Origin: an uncultured Chloroflexota bacterium | Lineage (GTDB): Bacteria; Chloroflexota; UBA11872 | Direction: 5' to 3' | Assembly (NCBI GenBank): GCA_958296175.1 | Contig: OY282448.1 | Coordinates: 2,542,127 to 2,606,126, forward strand | DNA: 64,000 bases | Shown: positions 38,607 to 47,229 of the stretch, piece after piece | Layout: each line of letters opens with the position of its first letter | How positions within the stretch are numbered: the stretch's first letter is position 1 | Translations under genes and position numbers: made by a program | The notes under the pieces: generated by a model | Told to the model about the DNA's origin: nothing | What the model saw: the letters and a program-made list of their open reading frames with translations, nothing else | Database searches by the model: none

Positions 38607-40175
38607 TTAGTCGTTCCAGATGGAGGCCATGGTCCAGGCGTCTAGTGAGCGGAGCAGGCTGGGGGCGCCTTGGGAGCGCAGGGAAACGCCTGTGCTGTCG
38701 CCGCGGTCGGGGTAGACACGCACGGCCAGCGCCTGTTGGCCGTTCACGAACACTTCCACCACGCTGCGGTCTACAAAGACGCGCAGCCGCAGCGGCTCGT
38801 CGTCGTCCAGCCAGAACGGCGCGGTTTCGGGCGCGCGGGAAAGCGCGTCGGGGGCGGTGGACGAGTAGGAGGTGTCGATGGAGACCAAGCTTTGGCGGCT
38901 GCCGGGTCTGAGCACGCGGCCTTTCATCCAGGTGGTGGCGCGGAAGCCGCGTTCCTTGTAGAAGCAAATGCGGGTGACTTCGTCGCGCTGGGGCGAACGC
39001 AGCACGTTCAGCTCCACCATGGGCGCGGTGCGCAGGTCGAGCTCGGCCTCAATCTCCAGCGCGCTGCCCTCCACGCCGCGCAGCACCACCTCGCGGTTGG
39101 CCGGCAGCTCCAGCGGCCCGAGGCGCTGATGCCCGCGGCGCAGCGCCGCGAGCGCCGCAACGGGTTCGATGGACAGGTCGTCGCCGTCCACCGTCAGCCG
39201 CCGGGGCAGGGTCATGATCTGGTTCCAGTCGCGCGTGGGCTTGCCGGGGTTCATGTTGAAGATCACGATCACGCCGCCCTGGCCGTCTGGCGTGGCCGAC
39301 GGCGCGTGCACGCCGCTGGGCGTGGACGCGCCGAAGTTGAATTTGGCCCCGTGCGTGACCACGAACTTGTCGCGCTCGGTGTCGTAATCCCCAAGCAGAT
39401 ACTGGCCGCCGCTCATGTGGCTGAAGAACAGCAGCACGTGGCGGTTGCCGATGGGCCAAAAATAGGGGCAGGCGCCGTCGTCGCCGACCAGCGAGTAGCG
39501 GTCGTCTTCCACAAACGGGTGCAGGTATTCCCAGTGCACCAGGTCGGGCGACCGCAGCAAGTAATTGGCCCGCACGGCCTTGCCCGCGGGCCCTTCGTCC
39601 TTCACGCCCGCCGAGAGCGCGTAATAGACCCCGTCCTTCTTCCAGATGCAGGGGTCGAACACCGAGGGCGGCCAGGGGGCGTCGTCGGGCGCGGCGATGG
39701 GAATGACGGGCTTCCCGGTGACCTTCTCCCAGTTCAACAGCAGCGGGTCGCTGGACACGGCCACCATGTTGCCGACCTCGGTGCCGTGATAGATGGCGAT
39801 CACGCGGTCGTCTTCGACCAGCGTGGACCCGGAGAAGCAGTCGCGCTCGGGGTTGGGGTAGATGGCGTAGGGCAAGTCGCGCCAGTGCACCAGGTCGTCG
39901 GAGACGGCGTGGCCCCAGTGCTGCCGCGGGTCTTCGGGGGGATAGCCCTGGTAGAACAGGTGCCAGCGCCCTTGCCAGCGGCAGAGGCCGTTGGGGTCGT
40001 TCAGCATGGATTCGGGGTTCACGTAGTGATAGGCGGGGCGGTGGCGGTCGCCGGCGTAGGACGCGCGGTATTCGATCAACCGCCGCATCAGCGGGTTGGC
40101 GGCCAACGCGGCTTCCTGCTCCTCCAGCGTGGTGGGAAATGTGTAGGCGGGAACACGCGACGTTCGGTCGGTCAT
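38607..40175 (-). CDS. Glycoside hydrolase family 32-like protein
   Basis: A 522-residue protein with the GH32 five-bladed propeller (fructan/sucrose hydrolases) and a C-terminal beta-sandwich with FVDRSVVEVFVNG. The N-terminal nucleophile motif is present (NPESMLNDPNGL, Asp at residue 60). The RDP motif is altered to FDP (VFDPCIW, residues 173-175), and the EC motif with the acid/base Glu reads GACPYFWPIG, with Ala at 235. There is no signal peptide, so it is cytoplasmic. It may use a different acid, bind without hydrolysing, or act on an unusual substrate. ATG 40175 is the natural start. Confidence 0.8.
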   Translation of the reverse strand: MTDRTSRVPAYTFPTTLEEQEAALAANPLMRRLIEYRASYAGDRHRPAYHYVNPESMLNDPNGLCRWQGRWHLFYQGYPPEDPRQHWGHAVSDDLVHWRDLPYAIYPNPERDCFSGSTLVEDDRVIAIYHGTEVGNMVAVSSDPLLLNWEKVTGKPVIPIAAPDDAPWPPSVFDPCIWKKDGVYYALSAGVKDEGPAGKAVRANYLLRSPDLVHWEYLHPFVEDDRYSLVGDDGACPYFWPIGNRHVLLFFSHMSGGQYLLGDYDTERDKFVVTHGAKFNFGASTPSGVHAPSATPDGQGGVIVIFNMNPGKPTRDWNQIMTLPRRLTVDGDDLSIEPVAALAALRRGHQRLGPLELPANREVVLRGVEGSALEIEAELDLRTAPMVELNVLRSPQRDEVTRICFYKERGFRATTWMKGRVLRPGSRQSLVSIDTSYSSTAPDALSRAPETAPFWLDDDEPLRLRVFVDRSVVEVFVNGQQALAVRVYPDRGDSTGVSLRSQGAPSLLRSLDAWTMASIWND

Positions 40176-40264
40176 GCCGTCCCCCGGGATGCAGTGCGGC
40201 CGGCGCGCGGCGGCCGTCTGAGCAGGAGAATCTACGCGGCGAGCGTCACGGAGACAAGCGCCGC

Positions 40265-40306
40265 GCGGTCGGCGGCGGGCGGTCGGCGGCGGGCGGTCGG
40301 CGGCGG
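40265..40306. repeat. 14-bp short tandem repeat, three copies
   Basis: GCGGTCGGCGGCGG occurs three times head to tail, in the 233-bp gap between the GH32-like and amidohydrolase genes. No gene is seen in the gap. Confidence 0.8.
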
Positions 40307-40408
40307 GTGGGCGGCCATGGCCGCCGCTGCCGGCGCGGTGCGCACGCGGCGGCGCTGGCGCCCGCCGGTATGCCGCGCGCCGAGCGCGCCGGGCCTGGGA
40401 CGGCGGGG

Positions 40409-41581
40409 TCAGGGGCGCGCCGGGACTATCAGCGCGCCGGCGCGAACTACGGCCGCCGCGCTCCAGATCGGCCCGCGGCGCACAGCGCCCGACACGTCCC
40501 GCAGGGCGTGGTCGGATGCCGAGCGCGTCAGCACGACGGCATCGGCGCTGGCGCCGGGGGCCAGCGTGCCCACCTCGCCGGCCAGTCCCAACAGTTCGGC
40601 CGGGCGCGAGGTCACGCGCGGCCAGGCGTCTTCCTCGCGCATGCCGGCCGCCAGCAGTTTGGAAACGGTCAGCGGCAGGTCGTGCTGAGGGGTCGAGCCG
40701 ACGTGCCGCTGGTATTGGTCCGTGGAGATGGTGTCAGGCAGGAAGCCGTCGGCAATGGCCGTTTCGGCGACCTGGAAGTCGAACGACCCCATGCCGTGCC
40801 CGGTGTCGAAGAGTACGCCGCGCTCGCGCGCCTGCCAGACGCAGTCCAGCACGCGCCCGCCGCGCACGATGCGGTCGCTCAGCCCGTGCAGGCAATAGGT
40901 CACCACGTCGCCGGGCCGCAGCATGGCCAGCAGCTCGTCCAGCGGAAAGTCGTCGTCGTGCCGCGTGCCCACCAGCAGGGGCTTGCCGGTGCGCTCGCCG
41001 GCCTGGATGGCACGGCGCAGCATGGCGCGCGGGTCGCAGGTTCCGCAGACCGCCGCCGCGGTGTTGATGGCAACGCCCCAGATCAGATCGCCGCCGCCGC
41101 GGATCGCGTGGACGCAGGCGTCCACGTCCGCCTCGGCCGCGTCGCCCAGGCTGGGGCCTGGGCTGGACTCGCCGGACGCGGCCAGGTTGACGGCCAGGCG
41201 CACGCGGGTGGCGGCGCGCTCGATGACCCGCCGCCGGTATTGCGGCCAGTTGTTCGCGCCGGCGTCGCCTTGCGACAGCACCGTGGTGACGCCGCGGGGC
41301 AGGAAGTGCTGGTCCGGATCGACGCCGTATTTGGAGTCTTCGACGGCCGGGTGCGCGTGCAGGTCCACCAGGCCGGGGAGCAGAACGCCGTCGGGAACGT
41401 CGAGCCGTTGGGCCGGCGGCGGGGCGGCGGCGGCCGCCGCGGCTTTGCCAATCACCGCCGCGGCCATGCGGTCGCCGCGCATGGCCGCGTAACCCGGCCC
41501 TTCCAGCCCGCGGGCTGGGTCGATCACGCGGCCGGCGCTAAGCAGCAGATCGAACGGTTCCGGCGCCGACGTCGCTCGCAT
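40409..41581 (-). CDS. Amidohydrolase-superfamily protein
   Basis: A 390-residue metal-dependent hydrolase of the amidohydrolase superfamily (dihydroorotase/deacetylase-like). The N-terminal beta-sandwich (DLLLSAGRVIDPARGLEGPG) is followed by DGVLLPGLVDLHAHP, giving the HxH metal ligands. Further candidate ligands lie in PLLVGTRHDDD, TYCLHGLSD and FDTGHGMGSFDFQ. The C-terminal segment LGLAGEVGTLAPGASADAVVL is the usual end of the sandwich domain. ATG 41581 gives the standard start. The substrate is unknown. It faces the GH32-like gene in the same direction. Confidence 0.82.
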   Translation of the reverse strand: MRATSAPEPFDLLLSAGRVIDPARGLEGPGYAAMRGDRMAAAVIGKAAAAAAAPPPAQRLDVPDGVLLPGLVDLHAHPAVEDSKYGVDPDQHFLPRGVTTVLSQGDAGANNWPQYRRRVIERAATRVRLAVNLAASGESSPGPSLGDAAEADVDACVHAIRGGGDLIWGVAINTAAAVCGTCDPRAMLRRAIQAGERTGKPLLVGTRHDDDFPLDELLAMLRPGDVVTYCLHGLSDRIVRGGRVLDCVWQARERGVLFDTGHGMGSFDFQVAETAIADGFLPDTISTDQYQRHVGSTPQHDLPLTVSKLLAAGMREEDAWPRVTSRPAELLGLAGEVGTLAPGASADAVVLTRSASDHALRDVSGAVRRGPIWSAAAVVRAGALIVPARP

Positions 41582-41658
41582 GATGAAATCTCCAACCTGC
41601 CGGGCTTGCCGTGCGCATTCTTATCGTACGGAATGAAGGACGTGCGCAGGAAGCCGTA

Positions 41659-41739
41659 ATGCGTGTGCGCATGCGATGCGTCAGTGCCCTGATCGGCATG
41701 GCCGCCGCTATGTTTGCTCTGGCGGGGGTAGGTGGGTAA
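41659..41739 (+). CDS. Possible 26-residue hydrophobic peptide
   Basis: A very short frame, MRVRMRCVSALIGMAAAMFALAGVGG, with a basic start and a hydrophobic stretch, preceded by AGGAAG five bases before the ATG. It lies just upstream of two micro membrane proteins. It could be a small membrane peptide or a chance frame. Confidence 0.25.
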   Translation: MRVRMRCVSALIGMAAAMFALAGVGG

Positions 41740-41766
41740 AGCTGGGCAGTGAAAGGACGTAGCCGC

Positions 41767-41946
41767 ATGGACGCCATAAGCTACCTCGTCATCGTTGAGG
41801 AAACGGCGACGCTTTGGGCACAGGCTGTCTGGGCCGTCTTGGCGGCGGTGCTGTTCTGGGAGCTTCCGAGTCTGCTGCGCGAGATTCGCGTGTGGCTGCG
41901 CAATAAGAAGGCGTCCCCTCAGGCAAGGCGCGGGCCGAGCCGATGA
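41767..41946 (+). CDS. Micro membrane protein (paralogue 1)
   Basis: A 59-residue protein with one predicted TM helix (WAQAVWAVLAAVLFWELPS, residues about 17-35) followed by a basic amphipathic segment LLREIRVWLRNKK. ATG 41767 is preceded by AAAGGA at a longish distance. Its last codons overlap the next gene's start (ATGA), and that gene carries the same TM plus LPSLLRE-R-WLR pattern, so the two are a duplicated, translationally coupled pair. Function unknown. Confidence 0.65.
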   Translation: MDAISYLVIVEETATLWAQAVWAVLAAVLFWELPSLLREIRVWLRNKKASPQARRGPSR

Positions 41947-42158
41947 TCGATCTGTTGGGCCTGTTGGATTCGCAGCTGACGCTCGCCCTCGGGGCCGCGG
42001 GGAGGCTCGTCCTGGCGCTCGCCTGGGGCGGGCTGGGGATGGTGCTGCTCTGGCGGCTCCCCAGCCTGCTGCGCGAGGCGCGAGCGTGGCTGCGTCGTGA
42101 GAATGAGACCATGTCCACGAACTCCCCGGATCCGCCCATGCCCCAGGGCCCGCCCTAG
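41943..42158 (+). CDS. Micro membrane protein (paralogue 2)
   Basis: A 71-residue protein with one or two predicted TM segments (LTLALGAAGRLVLALAWGG then LGMVLLWRL), the conserved WRLPSLLREARAWLRRE juxtamembrane motif shared with the preceding gene, and a short Pro-rich tail. ATG 41943 overlaps the stop of the first paralogue. Possibly the pair forms a hetero-oligomer in the membrane. No family is recognised. Confidence 0.65.
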   Translation: MIDLLGLLDSQLTLALGAAGRLVLALAWGGLGMVLLWRLPSLLREARAWLRRENETMSTNSPDPPMPQGPP

Positions 42159-42309
42159 GTCTCGTGCCGCCCACGAGAGCTGGGGCGGGCCTCGCGTGAG
42201 ACGCCGCACCGTCGGCTCCTCTCGCGTCGGGCATCGCGCCGATCGCCGCGTGCCGTTCGAGCCCCGAAGCGCGTACGATAGGCGCGCCCGGAGCACTCAG
42301 GAGACTGGT

Positions 42310-42462
42310 ATGGCGGCCAGGCGTCCACAACGACTCGTTGCGCGGCGGCGGGTTGCGGCGCTGCTTGCGGCGAGCCTGCTGCTGGCAGCCTGCGGCGGCG
42401 AAGAACGGAAGAGCGGCGCGTTCAAGATCCACAAGACCATTGGTGACGGCCCTGGGATGTAG
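42310..42462 (+). CDS. Very small lipoprotein
   Basis: A 50-residue peptide: a long Arg-rich start, a hydrophobic core and a lipobox (RVAALLAASLLLAACGG, Cys at about residue 28). Only about 22 residues of mature protein follow (GGEERKSGAFKIHKTIGDG). It may be an anchored peptide of the small lipoprotein class; no function is recognised. It lies between the micro membrane pair and the ComM gene. Confidence 0.5.
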   Translation: MAARRPQRLVARRRVAALLAASLLLAACGGEERKSGAFKIHKTIGDGPGM

Positions 42463-42533
42463 CGCCCGCGCCGCTGCGCCGCCTCCGAACGGCCGCGGCG
42501 CCGCCCGCGCGCGCCCCATGAGCGCAGACGTCC

Positions 42534-44057
42534 ATGCACGCCGTCGTCCATAGCTGCTCGCTCACCGGCCTGGACGGCGTCGTCATCGACGTCGAGGTGG
42601 ACATCAGCAACGGGCTGCCGAAGCACACCGTGGTGGGGCTGCCGGATACCGCGGTGCAGGAGGCGCGCGAACGCACCAAGAGCGCCATCCGCAACAGCGG
42701 CGCGGTCTTTCCCGACCGCCGGCTGACGGTGAACCTGGCGCCGGCGGACATCCGCAAGGAAGGCCCGATCCACGACCTTTCCATGGCCGTGGGGATTCTG
42801 CTGGCCTCGGGACAGCTGGACGGCTTCACCGACGGGACGGCGGTGTTCCTGGGCGAACTCTCGCTCGACGGCGGCGTGCGCCATGCCGACGGCGTGCTGC
42901 CGATGGTGGCTCTGGCGCGCGACGCCGGCATGGACAAGGCCTTCGTGCCGCACGCGGACGGCGTGGAAGCAGCGATCGTGGAGGGGATTCAGGTCTACCC
43001 GGTGGAATCGCTGCAGCAGCTCATCGCGCATTACATGGGCACGATTCGGATCGACCCGCTGCCCGTGACCGAAATGTCCAGCACGGACACCAAGTATCCG
43101 GTGGATTTTGCGGACATTCGCGGCCAAGACCACGTCAAGCGGGCGCTGGAAGTGGCCGCGGCCGGCGCGCACAACGTGCTGATGATCGGCCCGCCCGGGT
43201 CGGGCAAGACGCTGCTGGCGCGCGCATTGCCTTCCATCCTGCCGGCCATGAGCCTGGACGAGGCCATCGAGGTCACCAAGATTTACAGCGTCGCCGGCCA
43301 ACTGTCCGACGGCCGGGCGCTGATGTCGGCGCGGCCGTTTCGCTCCCCGCACCACACCGTTACCTACGCCGGTCTGGTGGGCGGCGGCAGCACGCCGCGG
43401 CCGGGCGAAATCAGCCTGGCGCACCGCGGCGTGCTGTTCCTGGACGAACTGCCGGAGTTTGGCCGCCAGAGTCTGGAATCGCTGCGGCAGCCGCTGGAGG
43501 ACGGGGTGATAACCATCACCCGCGCCGCCTACAGCGTGGAAATGCCGGCGCGCGTGATGATGGTGGCCGCCATGAATCCGTCGCCGTCCGGATTTGCGGA
43601 CACGGACGCCGCGGATCAACGCTTCAGCTCCCGCGCGGCGCAGCGATACCGCCAGCGCATCTCTGGCCCGCTGCTGGACCGCATCGACGTGCACGTGGAC
43701 GTGCCGCGCCTGGACTACGCCAGCATGGCCGGCCCGGCCGTCAGCGACTCGTCCGCCGACATCCAGACGCGCGTTGCGGAGGCGCGCGAGCGCCAGTCCA
43801 TGCGCTTGCAGTCCCACGACCTGCACGTCAACGCCGAACTGACCGCGCGGCTGGTTCCCCGCATCTGCACGCTGGACGAGCCGGCCGAAACCCTGCTGCG
43901 CCAGGCGCACGACCGCCTGGGGTTGAGCGGGCGCGGCCATCACCGCGTGCTCAAGCTGGCGCGCACCATCGCCGACCTGGCTGCCAGCGAGTCGATTCAG
44001 ACCCAACACCTGGCCGAGGCGCTGAACTATCGGCCGCAGCTGGACGACGAGGGGTAA
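42534..44057 (+). CDS. comM: YifB/ComM family Mg-chelatase-like AAA+ ATPase
   Basis: A 507-residue AAA+ protein. The N-terminal ChlI-like domain (SCSLTGLDGVVIDVEVDISN and GLPKHTVVGLPDTAVQEARE) precedes the ATPase with Walker A (MIGPPGSGKTLLARAL) and Walker B (GVLFLDELPEFGR). The C-terminal lid has PARVMMVAAMNPSPSG and DRIDVHVDVPR. ComM proteins form hexameric helicases promoting branch migration of transformation DNA. The ATG at 42534 fits the usual start. Nothing else for DNA uptake is in the window. Confidence 0.9.
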   Translation: MHAVVHSCSLTGLDGVVIDVEVDISNGLPKHTVVGLPDTAVQEARERTKSAIRNSGAVFPDRRLTVNLAPADIRKEGPIHDLSMAVGILLASGQLDGFTDGTAVFLGELSLDGGVRHADGVLPMVALARDAGMDKAFVPHADGVEAAIVEGIQVYPVESLQQLIAHYMGTIRIDPLPVTEMSSTDTKYPVDFADIRGQDHVKRALEVAAAGAHNVLMIGPPGSGKTLLARALPSILPAMSLDEAIEVTKIYSVAGQLSDGRALMSARPFRSPHHTVTYAGLVGGGSTPRPGEISLAHRGVLFLDELPEFGRQSLESLRQPLEDGVITITRAAYSVEMPARVMMVAAMNPSPSGFADTDAADQRFSSRAAQRYRQRISGPLLDRIDVHVDVPRLDYASMAGPAVSDSSADIQTRVAEARERQSMRLQSHDLHVNAELTARLVPRICTLDEPAETLLRQAHDRLGLSGRGHHRVLKLARTIADLAASESIQTQHLAEALNYRPQLDDEG

Positions 44058-44266
44058 GGCGATTGCGGACTGCGGATTGCTGACGCGGCTGGCGGACTGG
44101 GATGGGTGCGCGGCGGTGCGCGGCCCCCGGGTGGGGCGTTGCGGGCGGGCGTGGGGGACGCGATGCGCGGGCGGCATGGGCGCGGACAGGCGCGGGGGCG
44201 CTGACGTGCGTGTGGGCGTGACCAGCCTCGCCGCACGTCCAGCTCCACGCGCCTCGGGGCGCTGAC

Positions 44267-45262
44267 GTGCGCGTGGGGGTGACTGGCGCGGGCCGCATTG
44301 GGCGGCCGCACGCCGCGCGGCTGGCGGCCATGCCCGAGGTGGCGGAGGTCGTGGTGCACGACGTGGACACGGCGCTGGCGGCCGCGGTCGCGCGAGACCT
44401 GGGGGCGCGCGCCGCCGCGTCGCTCGACGAGCTGCTGTCGTCCGTCGACGCCGTGGTCATTGCCGCCACGACGACCGCGCACGCCGACCTGCTGCGCGCC
44501 GCGGTGGACGCCCGCCTGCCGGTGATGTGCGAAAAGCCCATTTCGCACGACCTGGAGCGCTCGCGCGAGCTTGCGGCGCACGTGCACGAACTGAACGCGC
44601 CCGTGCTGATGGGGTTTCAACGCCGCTTCGACGCCGGCTACACGGCCGCCCGGGACCTGGTGGCCTCGGGCGGGTTGGGCACGCTCTACGTCGTGCGCAC
44701 CGCGGGGCACGATCCCGAGCCGGCGTCCGAGGCCTACATCGCCGGGTCGGGCGGCATGTTCCGCGACTTCGCCGTGCACGACTTCGACGCGATTCGGTTC
44801 GTCACCGGGCAGGAGGTGGTGCGCGTCTACGCCAACGCCGCCGTGCGCGCATTCCCCATCTACGCGCGCTACGACGACGCCGATACCGCGGCCGCGGCGC
44901 TGACGCTTTCGGACGGCACGCTGGCGGTGATGACCTATGCCCGGCACAACCCGCGGGGCTACGACGTGCGCATGGAACTGTTCGGGTCCAGCGACAGCGT
45001 GGTGGTGGGCTGGGACGCGCGCGCGCCCTTGCGGTCGCTCGAACCTGGGGCGCCGCCGCTGCATCCGCGGCCGTACCCGGACTTCCACGACAGGTTCGGC
45101 GACGCCTACGAGCGCGAGCTGGCGGTGTTTCTGGACGTGGCCCGCGGGCGCAGGTCTTCGCCCTGCACCGTGGACGACGCGGTGCAGGCGCTGCGCGCGG
45201 CGGCGGCCTGCGACCGCTCGCTGCGCGAAAGCCGCCCGGTCGATCTATCCGAGATTCCCTGA
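44267..45262 (+). CDS. Gfo/Idh/MocA family oxidoreductase (inositol dehydrogenase-like)
   Basis: A 331-residue dehydrogenase. RVGVTGAGRIGRPHAARLAA is an ideal Rossmann motif; the EKP motif is intact (PVMCEKPISHD). The His-containing segment GGMFRDFAVHDFDAIRFVTG carries the D-H pair used for substrate binding in inositol 2-dehydrogenases. The start is GTG 44267; a 28-bp near-copy of this start region (44195-44222) lies 61 bp upstream. It is the only Gfo/Idh gene of this 44-47 kb segment, next to a HicAB module. Confidence 0.87.
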   Translation: MRVGVTGAGRIGRPHAARLAAMPEVAEVVVHDVDTALAAAVARDLGARAAASLDELLSSVDAVVIAATTTAHADLLRAAVDARLPVMCEKPISHDLERSRELAAHVHELNAPVLMGFQRRFDAGYTAARDLVASGGLGTLYVVRTAGHDPEPASEAYIAGSGGMFRDFAVHDFDAIRFVTGQEVVRVYANAAVRAFPIYARYDDADTAAAALTLSDGTLAVMTYARHNPRGYDVRMELFGSSDSVVVGWDARAPLRSLEPGAPPLHPRPYPDFHDRFGDAYERELAVFLDVARGRRSSPCTVDDAVQALRAAAACDRSLRESRPVDLSEIP

Positions 45263-45335
45263 CGGCCGCGGACGAGGCGGCTGGACGGCGCCATCTGGCA
45301 GAAAAAGGAGGGAACCTTTGGAATCGCGCTTGTGG

Positions 45336-45355
45336 ATCGCACCAAAAGGTGCGAT
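45336..45355. promoter_or_regulatory. Operator-like palindrome upstream of HicA
   Basis: ATCGCACC-AAAA-GGTGCGAT, a perfect 8-bp inverted repeat with a 4-bp spacer, ten bases before the GTG at 45365. HicB antitoxins with a DNA-binding domain repress their own operons, so this is a good candidate operator. It also favours 45365 over 45332 as the HicA start. Confidence 0.55.
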
Positions 45356-45364
45356 ATTGAGAAC

Positions 45365-45571
45365 GTGAAAGGCAGGGAGTTCGCGAGAAAGGCCAGACGA
45401 TACGCCAGACGGACAAAGCTGAGGTACGCCTACGACACCACGCGAGGCAAAGGCAGCCACGCGCTGGTCACCGTTGGCAACCGGCGCACGACAGTTCCCT
45501 ACGGAGAAATTGGGACTGGCCTGCTGGCGGCCATGCTGAAAGACCTGGGCATTCGACGCGAGGAGTTTTGA
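45365..45571 (+). CDS. hicA: HicA-family mRNA interferase toxin
   Basis: A small double-stranded-RNA-binding-like toxin (68 residues from GTG 45365). RYAYDTTRGKGSHALVTV carries the conserved GSH catalytic segment; VPYGEIGTGLLAAMLKDLGI is the C-terminal family helix, where the usual PxH is altered to PYG. HicA cleaves mRNA unless bound by HicB, which follows one base after the stop. A longer start at GTG 45332 would run through the operator-like palindrome and is less likely. Confidence 0.82.
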   Translation: MKGREFARKARRYARRTKLRYAYDTTRGKGSHALVTVGNRRTTVPYGEIGTGLLAAMLKDLGIRREEF

Positions 45572-45572
45572 G

Positions 45573-46067
45573 ATGAGATACGCCTACCCGTGCACCCTCG
45601 ACCCCGAGGAGGGCGGAGGGTTCTACGTCAGGTTTCCTGACGTTCCCGGCGCGCTGACGAGCGGCGCCACGCGCGCCGAGGCGTTGGAGCTTGCCCAAGA
45701 CGCCCTGGGAATCATGCTGGGGACGTATATCGACGACCGCGCCGAGATTCCGGCGCCCAGCCGGCTCGCCGCCGGCCAGGCGCTGGTGCCCGTGCCGCCG
45801 GTCATTGCGGCCAAGCTCATGCTCTACAAGGCCATGCGCGAACAGCGCATCACGAAGGTCGCTCTCGGCAAGCGTCTGGGCGTCAGCGAATCTGCCGTGC
45901 GCAAGCTCTGCGACCCCAGCCGCCGCTCCCACGTCGGCCAGGTCGAGAAAGCGCTGCGGGCCGTTGGGCGCAGCCTGGTGGTGGAAGACCACGCGCGCAG
46001 CGCCGGGATCGCATGGGCCGCGGAGGAAAGCCCGGAGTGGCCGCGGCCGCGTTCCACCACGGACTGA
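45573..46067 (+). CDS. hicB: HicB-family antitoxin with HTH domain
   Basis: A 164-residue antitoxin. The N-terminal partial RNase H-like fold (YAYPCTLDPEEGGGFYVRFP followed by GALTSGATRAEALELAQDAL) binds HicA. The C-terminal half contains a helix-turn-helix (ITKVALGKRLGVSESAVRKL) with LCDPSRRSHVGQVEKAL after it, as in HicB proteins that repress their own operon. It starts at ATG 45573, one base after the HicA stop. Confidence 0.9.
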   Translation: MRYAYPCTLDPEEGGGFYVRFPDVPGALTSGATRAEALELAQDALGIMLGTYIDDRAEIPAPSRLAAGQALVPVPPVIAAKLMLYKAMREQRITKVALGKRLGVSESAVRKLCDPSRRSHVGQVEKALRAVGRSLVVEDHARSAGIAWAAEESPEWPRPRSTTD

Positions 46068-46115
46068 CCCGCCGCGCGCATTCTCGGTGGGCGGCGCTTG
46101 GCGCGGACGCCGGGC

Positions 46116-47042
46116 TCAGCCCGCGAAGCCGAGCTCGGCCAGCACGGACTTCCTGACCTTGCAGACCATCGTGTAGGCCGGGTCGTACATGTTCCCCAAG
46201 TCGTATTCGACGACGCGGCCCAGCAGCATGTGCGCCTCGCGCGTGGTCAGGCCGTAGCCGTCTTCCAGCCAGCGCACCATGGCTGTGGTGGCGTGCTGCA
46301 CGGCTTGATCCAGCGGGCGGGCGTTGCCGCAGGTCATCAAGAACGTGTCGTCTTCGGCCCGCGGCCAGTCGATGGTCCGCCCCTCGATCAGGTCCAACGT
46401 GAAGCGCACGTCCATGGAAATTTCCACGCCGGTGCCGTCGATTTCGCCGTCGCCTTGCAGCGCGTGGCCGTCGCCCAGAAAGAACAGCGCGCCCTGGGTG
46501 AAGACGGGAAATTCCACGCGCACGCCAGGCGCGATGCGGTTGTAGTCCATGTTCCCGCCGTGCGGCCCGGAGGTCATGGTGGAGATGGCTTCGCCAATGT
46601 CCGGCGCCACGCCCACCGTGCCCAACATGGGCGCCAGCGGCAGCGGCTGGCCGGTCAGGCGGTTGACGGGCGATTCCAGGGTCACCGTGCCGGCGCTCAC
46701 GTCCACAGCCCACGAGGCCAGCTCGATCTCCCGGGCGAATCCCGCCTCGTAGCCGAAGTCCAGCACGTTCGGCGCCAGCCGCGCGGTGGTCCAGCCTCGG
46801 GCGCGGTTGGGGCGCGCCTCGTGCAGCAGCAGCACCAGCGTGTCACCAGGCTCGGCGCCGCGCACGGCGAAGGGGCCAGTCTGCGGATTGGGCCGCCCGG
46901 CGCGCGCGGCGTCGTGACGGTCGAACCCGCGCGCGTCCACGGTGGTGGTGGCAATCGTGTCGCCGGGGTCGACCTCCAGCACCGGGGCGTGGCTGCCGAA
47001 GGTGTTGTGGTAGGTGGTGGGCGCGAAATCGTGGTGGGCCAT
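46116..47042 (-). CDS. Acetamidase/formamidase family protein
   Basis: A 308-residue protein of the FmdA/AmdA family, which hydrolyses formamide or acetamide to ammonia plus the acid. Family segments include the early VLEVDPGDTIATTTVDA, GPFAVRGAEPGDTLVLLL, then HGGNMDYNRIAPGVRVEFPV with FFLGDGHALQGDGEIDGTGV, and MTCGNARPLDQAVQHATTAM. The ATG at 47042 begins close to the first beta strand. The gene converges with hicB and is divergent from truB. The exact amide is unknown. Confidence 0.87.
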   Translation of the reverse strand: MAHHDFAPTTYHNTFGSHAPVLEVDPGDTIATTTVDARGFDRHDAARAGRPNPQTGPFAVRGAEPGDTLVLLLHEARPNRARGWTTARLAPNVLDFGYEAGFAREIELASWAVDVSAGTVTLESPVNRLTGQPLPLAPMLGTVGVAPDIGEAISTMTSGPHGGNMDYNRIAPGVRVEFPVFTQGALFFLGDGHALQGDGEIDGTGVEISMDVRFTLDLIEGRTIDWPRAEDDTFLMTCGNARPLDQAVQHATTAMVRWLEDGYGLTTREAHMLLGRVVEYDLGNMYDPAYTMVCKVRKSVLAELGFAG

Positions 47043-47229
47043 GAGCGTTCCTCGCTGCAGCGGGACGGCCGGGTCGGCGGGCGCGTCATAGCATCCCGCC
47101 GCCGGTCTGTCACTTCCAGCCGCGCCCGACGTCTGCATGCACGGGCATGACGATCAGGCGCAGGCCTCGCACGCGGACGGGGTAGGGTGAAAGCGTCTTG
47201 ACTTTCGCCCGCCGCTGCCCGAGAGCCAC

